Notes under the pieces: model-generated | Databases searched by the model: none | The model's input: the letters and a program-made list of their open reading frames with translations, nothing else | What the model was told of the DNA's origin: nothing | Position numbers and translations under genes: made by a program | Source: Palsa-504 sp963753225 | GTDB taxonomy: Bacteria > Actinomycetota > Actinomycetes > Streptosporangiales > Streptosporangiaceae | Direction of reading: 5' to 3' | Length of the DNA: 64,000 bases | NCBI GenBank assembly: GCA_963753225.1 | Contig: CAVWBQ010000010.1 | Span: 116,376 to 180,375, forward strand | Shown here: piece by piece, positions 34,352 to 41,894 of the stretch | Numbering within the stretch: the first letter of the stretch is position 1 | Layout of the letters: the number at the start of each line of letters is the position of its first letter

Positions 34352-34846
34352 TCAAGGGCCGAGCGCGAGATCGAGCGCCCGCTCGACCACATCACCGAAC
34401 CTGAGCCGGTCGGCGATGTGGGCGATCGCGTCCTCCGGGTAGAGGTCGAGGTCGGCCGAGATCGCCCCGAGTTCCATCTCGTCCAGGCCGAGGTCCGCGA
34501 AAATGGACATGTCCCCGGCCGGGAGCACCTGGTCGAGTTCCTCGTTGTCCGCGGGCACCGGGATGTCCAGGGCCTCGAGCACCTGGCGGGCCAGCGGATA
34601 GTCTGCCGCCGCGGTGAGGTCGGAGAGGAACAGCGACACGTCGTCGCCGAGGACCCGGACCGCCACGAAGAAGAAGTCGTCGACGCCGGCGAAGCCGATG
34701 GTGCCGCCCATGCTGGGCTGCCGGCGCAGTGCCTGGACGAAGTCATCCAGGTCGGCGGTCACCGCCGACGGCAGGGCGTCGGCCTCCCACTGGTCCTCTT
34801 CCCGGTAGACGATGACCGCGAAGTCCGTCTCACCCACGTCTGCCAT
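34352..34846 (-). CDS. tRNA adenosine deaminase-associated protein
   Basis: A 164-residue acidic protein found next to tadA across actinobacteria and annotated by that association. It contains FAVIVYREEDQWEADALPSA and GVDDFFFVAVRVLGDDVSLFLSD, consistent with a small alpha/beta domain. GGTGAG lies 6 bases before ATG 34846; an in-frame ATG two codons earlier (34852) is the alternative. No active-site residues are evident; how it helps TadA is unknown. Confidence 0.85.
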   Translation of the reverse strand: MADVGETDFAVIVYREEDQWEADALPSAVTADLDDFVQALRRQPSMGGTIGFAGVDDFFFVAVRVLGDDVSLFLSDLTAAADYPLARQVLEALDIPVPADNEELDQVLPAGDMSIFADLGLDEMELGAISADLDLYPEDAIAHIADRLRFGDVVERALDLALGP

Positions 34847-35138
34847 CGTCATCTCACCAGCATGCTCCGCACGGAGGAATGCTGTCAGACGGCCGGGCAT
34901 CCCGGCGGCAAAATCGCCGATCAAGGCCGCGAGCCGCCGGTTCAGGACCCGATGCCGGCGTCGTCGGCACACCCCGGTCACGCACTGCTTCCGCCGATCG
35001 GGCATACTGTGTTTAACACCGGGGCATACTTCATGGCGACACGGCAACTTCGCTCCGTTAGCATTGGCCGGGTAATCGGCGCGAGCTAGCATAGGTTCTC
35101 TGGCAAACAGGGCAGTCTGGGCGCCCGCGGGAGGCGAC

Positions 35139-35294
35139 GTGAACGCAAAAACCATCGCCGGATGGGCGGCAATCGCCTTCGTCGTATGGTGGGTCATAGA
35201 ACAGCCCACGGCCGCCGCTCACCTCGTGCACAACATCGGCGCTTTCCTGTCGACGGCGGCGGCCGGGCTCTCCAGTTTCGTCTCGTCTATCTGA
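35139..35294 (+). CDS. 51-residue membrane protein
   Basis: GTG at 35139 has GGGAGG 4 bases upstream and opens a 51-codon frame ending at TGA 35292-35294. The product begins (M)NAKTIAGWAAIAFVVWWVI, one clear membrane helix, and continues with a second amphipathic stretch (HNIGAFLSTAAAGLSSFV). It lies 26 bases before the PH-domain membrane protein, a pairing I recall from other actinomycetes, so it may be a small partner subunit. Codon third positions are GC-rich, supporting coding. Confidence 0.7.
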   Translation: MNAKTIAGWAAIAFVVWWVIEQPTAAAHLVHNIGAFLSTAAAGLSSFVSSI

Positions 35295-35320
35295 CGACGA
35301 TCTAGCTAAGCGGGCGCACG

Positions 35321-35848
35321 ATGAGGCTGGTTCCGAACACTGACACGGTGCCTGCCTCGGTAAACAGGTTCCTTCTTCCCCACGAGCGCCAGGTCATCAC
35401 CGTCCACCAGCACCCCGCCATCCTGATCAAGCCAATCTTCTGGGTCCTCATCGGGCTGGCCGTCGCCGGCTGGCTGAGCAGCTCCATCGCGCACAGCAAC
35501 GGCACCGTCCTCCTAATTATCTGGATTCTGTGGGGAATCCTCTTCCTCAACCTGGCGGTGAAGGTCTGGGAGTGGGCGGTAACCTACTTCGTCGTCACCT
35601 CCCAGCGGTTCGTGCTCGCGACGGGCGTCATCACCCGCAATGTGAACATGATGCCGCTCCCCAAGGTGACGGACATGACCTTCCAGCGCTCTGCCATGGG
35701 CCGGATCCTCGGCTACGGCAAGTTCATCCTGGAGTCCGCCGGGCAAGACCAGGCGCTGACCAACGTCGACTATCTTCCCTACCCCGAGCAGCTCTACCTC
35801 GAGGTGTGCGGGCTGATCTTCAAAGACCAGGAGGAGAGCCCCGACTAG
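35321..35848 (+). CDS. PH domain-containing membrane protein
   Basis: A 175-residue protein with two adjacent membrane helices (IFWVLIGLAVAGWLSS and VLLIIWILWGILFLNLAVKVWEW), then a bacterial PH (bPH2/YdbT-like) domain: YFVVTSQRFVLATGVITRNVNMMPLPKVTDMTF. The LLPHERQVITVHQHP opening is typical. It is expected on the inner face of the membrane, with an unknown binding partner. The 51-residue protein precedes it, and it converges on the EamA transporter 12 bases away. Confidence 0.88.
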   Translation: MRLVPNTDTVPASVNRFLLPHERQVITVHQHPAILIKPIFWVLIGLAVAGWLSSSIAHSNGTVLLIIWILWGILFLNLAVKVWEWAVTYFVVTSQRFVLATGVITRNVNMMPLPKVTDMTFQRSAMGRILGYGKFILESAGQDQALTNVDYLPYPEQLYLEVCGLIFKDQEESPD

Positions 35849-35860
35849 GGGTGCGCTCCC

Positions 35861-36787
35861 TCAGGTGGTCAGCAGCACGACCCCGGCCGCGGCCAGCAGC
35901 AGGCCGGCCCGCTGCAGCCAGCGCATCCGCTCGCCGAGCACCCACCGGGCCAGCAGCACCGTCATGCCCGGGTAGAGCGACGTGATCACGACGGCCAGCC
36001 CGAACAAGCCGGCCCGGGTGGCGAGCACGTAGCAGACGTTGGCGGCCGCGTCGACCGCCCCGGATGCTAGCGCGATCACGCCCGTCCCGCCGCCATCTCG
36101 CCGCCACGGGCGGGTCCTGGTCGCCACAGCGATGCCCACGGCGACCACGGTTCCCGCCGTCCGCGAGATCGCCACCGGCCAGAGCACGCCGGACTGCCCG
36201 GCATTCTTCAGGCATAGGAAGAACAGGCCGAACCCCGCGCCGGCGGCGGCGCCGTAGGCCAGCCCGCGCAGCCTGCCGGCCGCCCCGGCGCCCGGGCTAT
36301 CCCGATGCCCCTGACGCCCGCGGCGGGCGGGCGGCATGCTGACCAGGACGATGGCGACCAGGCAGATCAGCCCGCCGGCCACCATGCCAGAGGTGAGACG
36401 CTCACCTCCGGCGATCGCAATGCCGACCGGCAGCACGGTCGAGACGAGCGCGGCCACCGGGGCCACGACGCTGATCGGCGCGGCGGCGAAGCCGGCGTAG
36501 AACGCGATCAGGCCGATCGCGCCGCAGATGCCGGAAACGGCCGCCCAGCCGACCGCACCCCACCCGCCCACCGAGGTGGGCGAGCCCAGGCCGTGCCCCA
36601 GCACGCTGCCCAGCCCAGGCGCCTCGCCGAGCAGCGCCACCACGATCACGACCGCCGCGCCGGCCGGGACAGTCGTCGCCAGCACGGCGAACACGCTGGC
36701 TCGCCGCGAGGCCACTCCGCCAAGAAAATCGGCGGTGCCGTAGAGCACGGCGGCGGCCAGGGCCAGGATGGTCACCACGGTCAGCAT
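35861..36787 (-). CDS. EamA/DMT-family transporter
   Basis: A 308-residue membrane protein with about ten hydrophobic segments arranged as two EamA repeats; the second starts near GLAYGAAAGAGFGLFFLCLK. VAPVAALVSTVLPVGIAI and VVITSLYPGMTVLLARWVLGERM are the end-of-repeat signatures. Likely exports amino acids or other metabolites. It is divergent from an XRE-cupin regulator, which probably controls it according to its substrate. Confidence 0.88.
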   Translation of the reverse strand: MLTVVTILALAAAVLYGTADFLGGVASRRASVFAVLATTVPAGAAVVIVVALLGEAPGLGSVLGHGLGSPTSVGGWGAVGWAAVSGICGAIGLIAFYAGFAAAPISVVAPVAALVSTVLPVGIAIAGGERLTSGMVAGGLICLVAIVLVSMPPARRGRQGHRDSPGAGAAGRLRGLAYGAAAGAGFGLFFLCLKNAGQSGVLWPVAISRTAGTVVAVGIAVATRTRPWRRDGGGTGVIALASGAVDAAANVCYVLATRAGLFGLAVVITSLYPGMTVLLARWVLGERMRWLQRAGLLLAAAGVVLLTT

Positions 36788-36907
36788 CCCCCGGAACGAA
36801 ACGGCGTCGGTCAGAATATTGGTCTATATGGTTCATCTTACCGACCGCCCGGGCGGCCGGCGAGTTCCGGGCAGCCGCCCCGCGGCCCGGACCCGGTGAG
36901 GAGAGAC

Positions 36908-37483
36908 ATGGCGGAGGTGCCCGATATCACGGCCGCGGTCGCGCGGACCCTGCAGGCCCTGCGCGCGGACCGGGGCTGGTCGCTGGACCAGCTGGCCGCG
37001 CGTTCCGGCGTGAGCAAGGGCGTGCTCGTCGCGCTGGAGCAGGGACGCTCGAACCCCAACCTGGCTACCCTGGCGCGCATCGGCGACGCCTTCGGCGTCC
37101 CGGTGACCCTGCTGGTCGACCTGGGCGGTGAGCCCGCCGTCCAGATCAGCAGCCCGGACGCCTCCCGGGTACTCTGGCGCGGCCCCTCCGGCGGCACCGG
37201 GACGATCATCGGCGCCACCGACCCGCCGTGGGCGGTCGAGCTGTGGCGCTGGGAGGTGATGCCGGGCGAGACGTTCGGCGGTGACGCACACGCGCCGGCC
37301 ACGAGGGAGATGGTCTGGGTCGAGTCAGGCACGCTCACGCTGACGGTGGCGGCTGAGCGCCACGAGATCGCCGCTGGCCAGTGCGCCCGCTTCCCGGCCA
37401 GCCGCCCGCACCGGTACGAGAACGCGGGCGATCAGCCCGCCCGCCTCACCATGGTGGTAGTGATCCCGCCGGCTCAGGGATAA
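36908..37483 (+). CDS. XRE-family regulator with C-terminal cupin domain
   Basis: A 191-residue regulator from ATG 36908, after GGAGAG. The helix-turn-helix is LRADRGWSLDQLAARSGVSKGVLVALEQGRSNPNLATLARIGDAF (residues 18-62). The cupin fold at about 110-185 has PGETFGGDAHAPATREMVWVESGTLTL and ENAGDQPARLTMVVV. Such proteins sense a small ligand in the cupin. It is divergent from the EamA transporter across 120 bases containing AT-rich GAATATTGGTCTATATGG. Its last 159 bases overlap the convergent ROK gene, which is unusual. Confidence 0.9.
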   Translation: MAEVPDITAAVARTLQALRADRGWSLDQLAARSGVSKGVLVALEQGRSNPNLATLARIGDAFGVPVTLLVDLGGEPAVQISSPDASRVLWRGPSGGTGTIIGATDPPWAVELWRWEVMPGETFGGDAHAPATREMVWVESGTLTLTVAAERHEIAAGQCARFPASRPHRYENAGDQPARLTMVVVIPPAQG

Positions 37484-38527
37484 CAACGTGGCGGGCTTGA
37501 CTTGGTGGCCCTGGCCGATGAGCCAGTCGCGGGCGGCGTAGGCCGAACCGCGGGCGCCGGCCATATCCAGGTCGGGCACCAGGGAGATCTCCGCGGCCCT
37601 GGCCTGTTCCTCGCGCAGGACGGTGTGTGCCCGCACCTCGGCGAAGAACCAGTCACGGAAGTGCGGCGCGGTCTCGACCACGCCGCCGCCGAGGAAGTAC
37701 GCGTCGGGATCGAGGAAGTTCGCCGCGGTGGTGAACAGCCGCCCGATCGCCATCGCCTGCTGCCGGAAAATGGCCAGTGCCATCTCGTCGCCGTCTTCGG
37801 CGTACTTTCGCACCTGCCTGGCCGCCACGCCGATCGGCACCTCGCTGAGCGGATGGCCCTTGTACCTGGTGAGCCAGTACGGCAGCAGGTTGTTCTGGAT
37901 ACCGGTCAGCGAGGCCACGCTCTCCGCGTCACCCGACTGGCCGCAGTTGCACGCGGGCATCGGCTGACCGTCGTCGAGCAGCCCGTCGAGCGGGATGGGG
38001 ACGTGACCGAGTTCCCCGGCCATCCCGGCCGCGCCCTTGACGACCTGCCCGGCCTGGATGATCCCGCCGCCGAGCCCGGTGCCGACGATCGCGGCCACCG
38101 AACTGCGCTGCCCGGACTCCGCACCGAACCGCACGTTGTGCGCGTACAGCGCGGCCGAGTTCCCGTCGTTGTTGTAGATCACCGGGAGCCCGAGCTGTTC
38201 GGCCAGCGCGCCGCGGATGTCGAAGCCGCGCCAGCCGGCATGGCCGAAGTTAGTCGCGCCCTTGGACGAGATGACCCCGTCTCCGCTCGCGGGACCCGGC
38301 GTATCCAGGCCAACCGCCCGGACCGCCGTGATCGGCACCCCGGTGAGCCCGAGCACCTGCTCCACGGAGACGACCAGGGACTGGATGGCCTTGTCAGGTC
38401 CTTCCCTGACCTCGCTCGGCACCTCCGCCAACCGGTCGAGGAGAAACCGGCCGCTGGAGTCGAGGATGGTCCCGTTGTTGGTAGTCCCGCCGTTATCCAG
38501 GCCAACGACAACCCAGTCGACTGGCAT
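37325..38527 (-). CDS. ROK-family sugar kinase or transcriptional relative
   Basis: A 400-residue cytoplasmic protein without an N-terminal helix-turn-helix, so a kinase rather than a NagC-type repressor. VVVGLDNGGTTNNGTIL is the phosphate-binding loop, VIYNNDGNSAAL contains the catalytic Asp, and GTGLGGGII and GELGHVPIP follow. The zinc-binding segment is ACNCGQSGDAESVAS, shorter than the ROK CxCGxxGCxE form. The last 60 residues are Arg-rich and antisense to the cupin domain of the regulator; a typical ROK protein would end near AARDWLIGQ, so the tail may come from a lost stop codon. Confidence 0.82.
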   Translation of the reverse strand: MPVDWVVVGLDNGGTTNNGTILDSSGRFLLDRLAEVPSEVREGPDKAIQSLVVSVEQVLGLTGVPITAVRAVGLDTPGPASGDGVISSKGATNFGHAGWRGFDIRGALAEQLGLPVIYNNDGNSAALYAHNVRFGAESGQRSSVAAIVGTGLGGGIIQAGQVVKGAAGMAGELGHVPIPLDGLLDDGQPMPACNCGQSGDAESVASLTGIQNNLLPYWLTRYKGHPLSEVPIGVAARQVRKYAEDGDEMALAIFRQQAMAIGRLFTTAANFLDPDAYFLGGGVVETAPHFRDWFFAEVRAHTVLREEQARAAEISLVPDLDMAGARGSAYAARDWLIGQGHQVKPATLLSLSRRDHYHHGEAGGLIARVLVPVRAAGREAGALASGDLVALSRHRQRERA

Positions 38528-38786
38528 GCGCCCTCCTAGTCCGGCCGCTGAGCCACGCCCAGTCTAGGTAAATGCACTGGCAAAGAGCAATATCGCTCAA
38601 TGCGGCCCGACGGCCGGAACCAGGTTGGCGGGGTGGTCGTGCCTGGCCTGGCCTGGCCACGGGTCTGATTCCTGATCGGGTTGCAGGCCCTGGCCGTGCT
38701 GGCCGGGGTGCCCGGTGCGGATGTTCGCGGTGAGGCAGGCAGCGGCGGAAGATCCGGGTGGATCGGGGCTCCCGGGTGGTTTTTGT

Positions 38787-38798
38787 GCACTATAGTGC
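38787..38798. promoter_or_regulatory. Perfect palindrome, candidate operator
   Basis: GCACTATAGTGC is a perfect 12-base palindrome with an AT core in otherwise GC-rich intergenic DNA, preceded by GTTTTTGT-like T-rich sequence. It stands between the divergent ROK gene and the flavin-type oxidase gene at 39025. Its binding protein is unknown. Confidence 0.35.
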
Positions 38799-38889
38799 CG
38801 GCGCCCTAGACTGCCTCGTGAGCCAGGGCAGGCCCTATCCCGCCCGGTATTGAACTGCAACCGAACCATCAGCTTGGGAATTTGTGGCA

Positions 38890-38932
38890 TCCGGTCACCG
38901 GACGCGGCACTTAATACCGTCCGGTGACCGGA
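38890..38932. promoter_or_regulatory. Two palindromic boxes 30 bp apart upstream of the PNPOx-like gene
   Basis: TCCGGTCACCGGA (38890-38902) and TCCGGTGACCGGA (38920-38932) are each 13-base palindromes around a single central base. Together they also form a larger inverted repeat with 15-base arms. The 30-bp spacing is close to three helical turns, and they lie about 90 bases before the start at 39025. This fits a dimeric repressor binding two sites or a looped operator. Confidence 0.5.
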
Positions 38933-39024
38933 AACCGGCGGTCATGCGCCGCCAGGGCCTGGATCGCGAGGCGCCGCTGCGCCGTCAGGCCAGATTGTCA
39001 GTACCTCTGCGTAGGCTCGGGCTT

Positions 39025-39480
39025 ATGGCGAATGTCAGCTTGTCTGTAGGCGATCGCGAATTCTTCCTGGCCGAGCCGCACGTCGCGGCTTTGTCGGTGT
39101 CGGCCGGTCAAGGTCGTGGTCCGCTTACCGTGCCGATCTGGTATCAGTACGCACCGGGCGGGGAGGCGTGGGTGCTGACCGAGGCAGGGTCCCGGAAGGC
39201 CCGGCTCATCGAAACATCCGGGCGTTTCACCCTGATGGTCGAACGGGTCACGCCCACCGTCCGGTATGTATCGGTGGAGGGACCGGTCACTCGCACGGTT
39301 CCGGGGACCGATGAGCTGTTGCGGGAGATCGCTGCGCGATATCTGCCGCCGGATAAGGTCACGGCCTATATCGAGTTCGTCACGGCGGAACTGGGCGAGC
39401 AGGTCGCGATTTACCTGCGTCCGGAGCGATGGCTGACGGCAGATCTCGGGCCAGGAGCCGTACCACCGCGGGTGACTTGA
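39025..39480 (+). CDS. Pyridoxamine 5'-phosphate oxidase-family (split-barrel flavin) protein
   Basis: A 151-residue protein with the small split-barrel fold: DREFFLAEPHVAALSVSA, GPLTVPIWYQYAPGGEAWVLT, the TEAGSRKARLIETSGRFTLMVER segment and VSVEGPVTR. These match actinobacterial F420- or FMN-binding PNPOx-like proteins. ATG 39025 fits the family's usual opening; no strong ribosome site is visible. Two palindromic boxes lie upstream. It may reduce quinone-like or other small molecules, but the cofactor cannot be settled by reading. Confidence 0.8.
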   Translation: MANVSLSVGDREFFLAEPHVAALSVSAGQGRGPLTVPIWYQYAPGGEAWVLTEAGSRKARLIETSGRFTLMVERVTPTVRYVSVEGPVTRTVPGTDELLREIAARYLPPDKVTAYIEFVTAELGEQVAIYLRPERWLTADLGPGAVPPRVT

Positions 39481-39894
39481 CCGCCGAGTCACCCCTGTCA
39501 ACGATCTGGGTCCTGGCGTCGTGCTGCCACTTCATTACCGGATCTTCCTCATTCGGTCTTGCCAGGGCGGACTCCCGTAGCTGGTCTCCTGCTCCATCCC
39601 CACACACTGCAACCGGAACTCGTCGCCGAACTCCGGGCGGCACACGACACGGCGGCGCGGCGGCTCAAGCGCGCCTACTTCGAGCCGGCCGGACTGCTGG
39701 CACGCGTTATGGCGGCGGCTGGAAGTTCCGCGTTCCCGGCGCCGGGGCGGGCAACGGGCATGAGGACGTACAGCGCGGATCGTTCGGGCAAAATCGCATT
39801 ACCGGCAGCGGGACGGAGGCTGCGGTACGGTGCCCGGCCCCAGCGATGAGGGCGCGCAGCAGGCCGGAGTTACCGGCGCGGTGAGGAGGCCATC
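39481..39894. other. Mostly non-coding stretch with a doubtful 96-codon frame
   Basis: A plus-strand frame at 39559-39849 contains VAGLLLHPHTLQPELVAEL and HDTAARRLKRAYFEPAGLL, which look protein-like, but its only start is a TTG without a ribosome site. It may be a remnant of an older gene. The last 20 bases hold the strong GAGGAGG site of the next gene. Nothing else is recognised. Confidence 0.35.
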
Positions 39895-41781
39895 ATGAGC
39901 GGGCCATCGGCCGGCAGCACACTGCTCGACCTGCTCGAACCAGGATGGCGCCGGCACCTCGCGGCCGGAGAGCCCGCCGGGACCCTCGACGTGGAACCCG
40001 AGATGCTGGACGCGGCGGCGCTGGCACTGGGAGACCTCTCCCGGTCCGAGCCGCCGACGGTGCTCAACCGCCGGTGGCCGGCCTGCGTCGTGGTCGCCGT
40101 CGCGCAGGTCACGGCCCGCTACGACAAGAACGGGAAGGTCTGGCCTGCCTGGTTCCGGGCAACCCGGACGCGCGCCACCCGCCGATCCGCGGCTGACTGG
40201 GCCAATGCGTTCCTCGGCTCGCTGGCGACGCTGGGCGTCCCCGCCCCGGCGGGCGACCCGCTGGAGACGGTGCTCGCTCACGCGGCGGTGCCTGAGTCCT
40301 CCCTGCCCGGATTCCTTCGGCTGGCCGGTACCGGGGTGCCGGAACGAGAGCTGTCCGAGCTCGGTCCCGCGGTCGCCGCGCTGCTGCGCCTCAAGGCTGG
40401 CGCCGGGTTCGTCGGACGCTGCCGCAGACTCATGGAGTTGCTCACCGAGCCCGGCGGTCCCAGCACTGAGGACCTGGCGGACCTGTCCCTGCCGCGCCGC
40501 ATCGTCGACGCGGCCAGGACCGTCGCGGCCGGCCACCCGAGGCCGGGCGGCCGGGGGCCGGTGCGGCTCGATCCGTTCGGGCGGGGCATTCTGGCCCGTT
40601 ACGCGGACCCCGACGCCAGACCCGGCCAGGACGATGCCGGGTCCTGGACCGCGATTTCTCCGGCCGAGGTCACAGAGCCCGCGGATCCGCTGCTGGCTTT
40701 CGACGCCGATGGCGAGCAGATCGCGGCCATGCTGCCACCCGAGCCCGTGTGGCTGGCATACCCGCGGGACCGGGCGCTGCGGGCCGACAGGATGCCACGG
40801 GTCCTGATGGAAAGCAGGCTGCCACTCGCCTGGAATGGCTGGCGGCTGGTCCAGCTGGACCTGGGCGGCGTCGCCTGGATAGGACTGGAGCCTGCGGAGG
40901 GGAAGGCGTCCCGGGCGCACCGCGTCCGGGGCCGGTCGAGACCGCGGCTGGTGACGGGTGTCCCGGTGCCGGGCCTTCACACGCCGGACGGCCTGCCGGT
41001 GTCCGGGACGCTTCCGATGGTGTGGCTGCCGCCCGGCGGGACCCGGTGGCGGATCGAGATGCGGCGGTCCGGTTCCGGCGCGATGCTGGCTGCGGTCGAG
41101 GCGAGCGGGGATCACTGGGAGCCAGAGCGCCTGTGGGACCGGGTGCCCCGCCCGGTGCTCGGCGAACTGGCCGTTACCGTGGCTGCGCTGGACTCCCCGC
41201 AGGCCACCGGGCTGCGACAGACGGTGACGGTGGCCGAGGGCCTGGATGTCGGCTACTCCCCGGCGCTGCGGCTGACGGATGCGCGGGGCCTGGAGCCGGT
41301 CGAGGCGGTGCTCTGTCCCGTGCCCGGGATGACCGCCTCGCCCCGCGCGGCGATGATCCCGGCCGAGGCCACCAGCGTCGAGGTGGCGTGCGTGGCCGGG
41401 CCGGTGGTGCTGTCGCTGCGGCTCACTCCGCCGCACTGCCGGGTCCGGATCGAGCCCGAACCGGGCAGCGGGGATGCCCCCACGGCCTGGCGCAGCCTCG
41501 GGCCGCTGCCGCTGCGGGCGGCGGACCTGACCCGCGGCGGAGCGCTGCACCTGGACCTGCCAGGGACCGCAGGGGACCCGCCCGTCGATGTGGTCGCCGC
41601 GGCCGGGACGGTTCAGGTCCTGATGCCCACCAAACGAGGCCGGTACCCGCTGCGGCGGATGCTGGATACGGTGAGCGTCCACGGCGGCGCGGAACTGCGG
41701 ATCACCGTAGGCGCACGAACTGCGGTGGTCGCGCGGATCAGCGCACCCGCCGCGACCGGCGACCCGTGGCTGCCCGGTTAG
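39895..41781 (+). CDS. Unrecognised 628-residue protein upstream of defence helicase
   Basis: Starts at ATG 39895, with GAGGAGG 5 bases upstream. No family is recognised. Residues 60-160 are helical, with VLNRRWPACVVVAVAQVTARY, VWPAWFRATR, WANAFLGSLATLGVP and VLAHAAVPESSLPGFLRLAG. From about 250 the protein is beta-rich and holds a Trp-rich core (WNGWRLVQLDLGGVAWIGL). There is no Walker motif, Cys cluster, signal peptide or membrane helix. The gene is followed after 113 bases by a DUF1998 helicase on the same strand and then by Wadjet genes, so it is likely a defence component. It is not DrmB (no DUF1998 cysteines). Confidence 0.7.
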   Translation: MSGPSAGSTLLDLLEPGWRRHLAAGEPAGTLDVEPEMLDAAALALGDLSRSEPPTVLNRRWPACVVVAVAQVTARYDKNGKVWPAWFRATRTRATRRSAADWANAFLGSLATLGVPAPAGDPLETVLAHAAVPESSLPGFLRLAGTGVPERELSELGPAVAALLRLKAGAGFVGRCRRLMELLTEPGGPSTEDLADLSLPRRIVDAARTVAAGHPRPGGRGPVRLDPFGRGILARYADPDARPGQDDAGSWTAISPAEVTEPADPLLAFDADGEQIAAMLPPEPVWLAYPRDRALRADRMPRVLMESRLPLAWNGWRLVQLDLGGVAWIGLEPAEGKASRAHRVRGRSRPRLVTGVPVPGLHTPDGLPVSGTLPMVWLPPGGTRWRIEMRRSGSGAMLAAVEASGDHWEPERLWDRVPRPVLGELAVTVAALDSPQATGLRQTVTVAEGLDVGYSPALRLTDARGLEPVEAVLCPVPGMTASPRAAMIPAEATSVEVACVAGPVVLSLRLTPPHCRVRIEPEPGSGDAPTAWRSLGPLPLRAADLTRGGALHLDLPGTAGDPPVDVVAAAGTVQVLMPTKRGRYPLRRMLDTVSVHGGAELRITVGARTAVVARISAPAATGDPWLPG

Positions 41782-41824
41782 CCCTGCCCGGTTAGCCCTG
41801 CCCGGTTAGCCCTGCCCGGTTAGC
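41771..41824 (+). repeat. 14-bp tandem repeat, about four copies
   Basis: The unit TGCCCGGTTAGCCC occurs at 41771, 41785 and 41799, with a last partial copy at 41813-41824. The first copy encodes the end of the 628-residue protein, and its TAG is that gene's stop. Each copy repeats the stop in the same place within the unit. It fills half the gap to the helicase gene. Confidence 0.9.
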
Positions 41825-41894
41825 TGGGCGCGACCGCGCCGCTCGTGGCACCCTGGATGACGGCAGGCATTTCCTTCTCCGGAAGCGGCTCGGC

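Noticed and set aside
39799..41682. Minus-strand open frame of 627 codons opposite the 628-residue gene
   Set aside because: Considered because the plus-strand protein is unknown. The plus frame has a perfect ribosome site and balanced composition; the minus frame is Arg/Gln/His-rich.
41771..41824. CRISPR array
   Set aside because: The 14-bp units are directly adjacent with no spacers and no cas genes are in the window.
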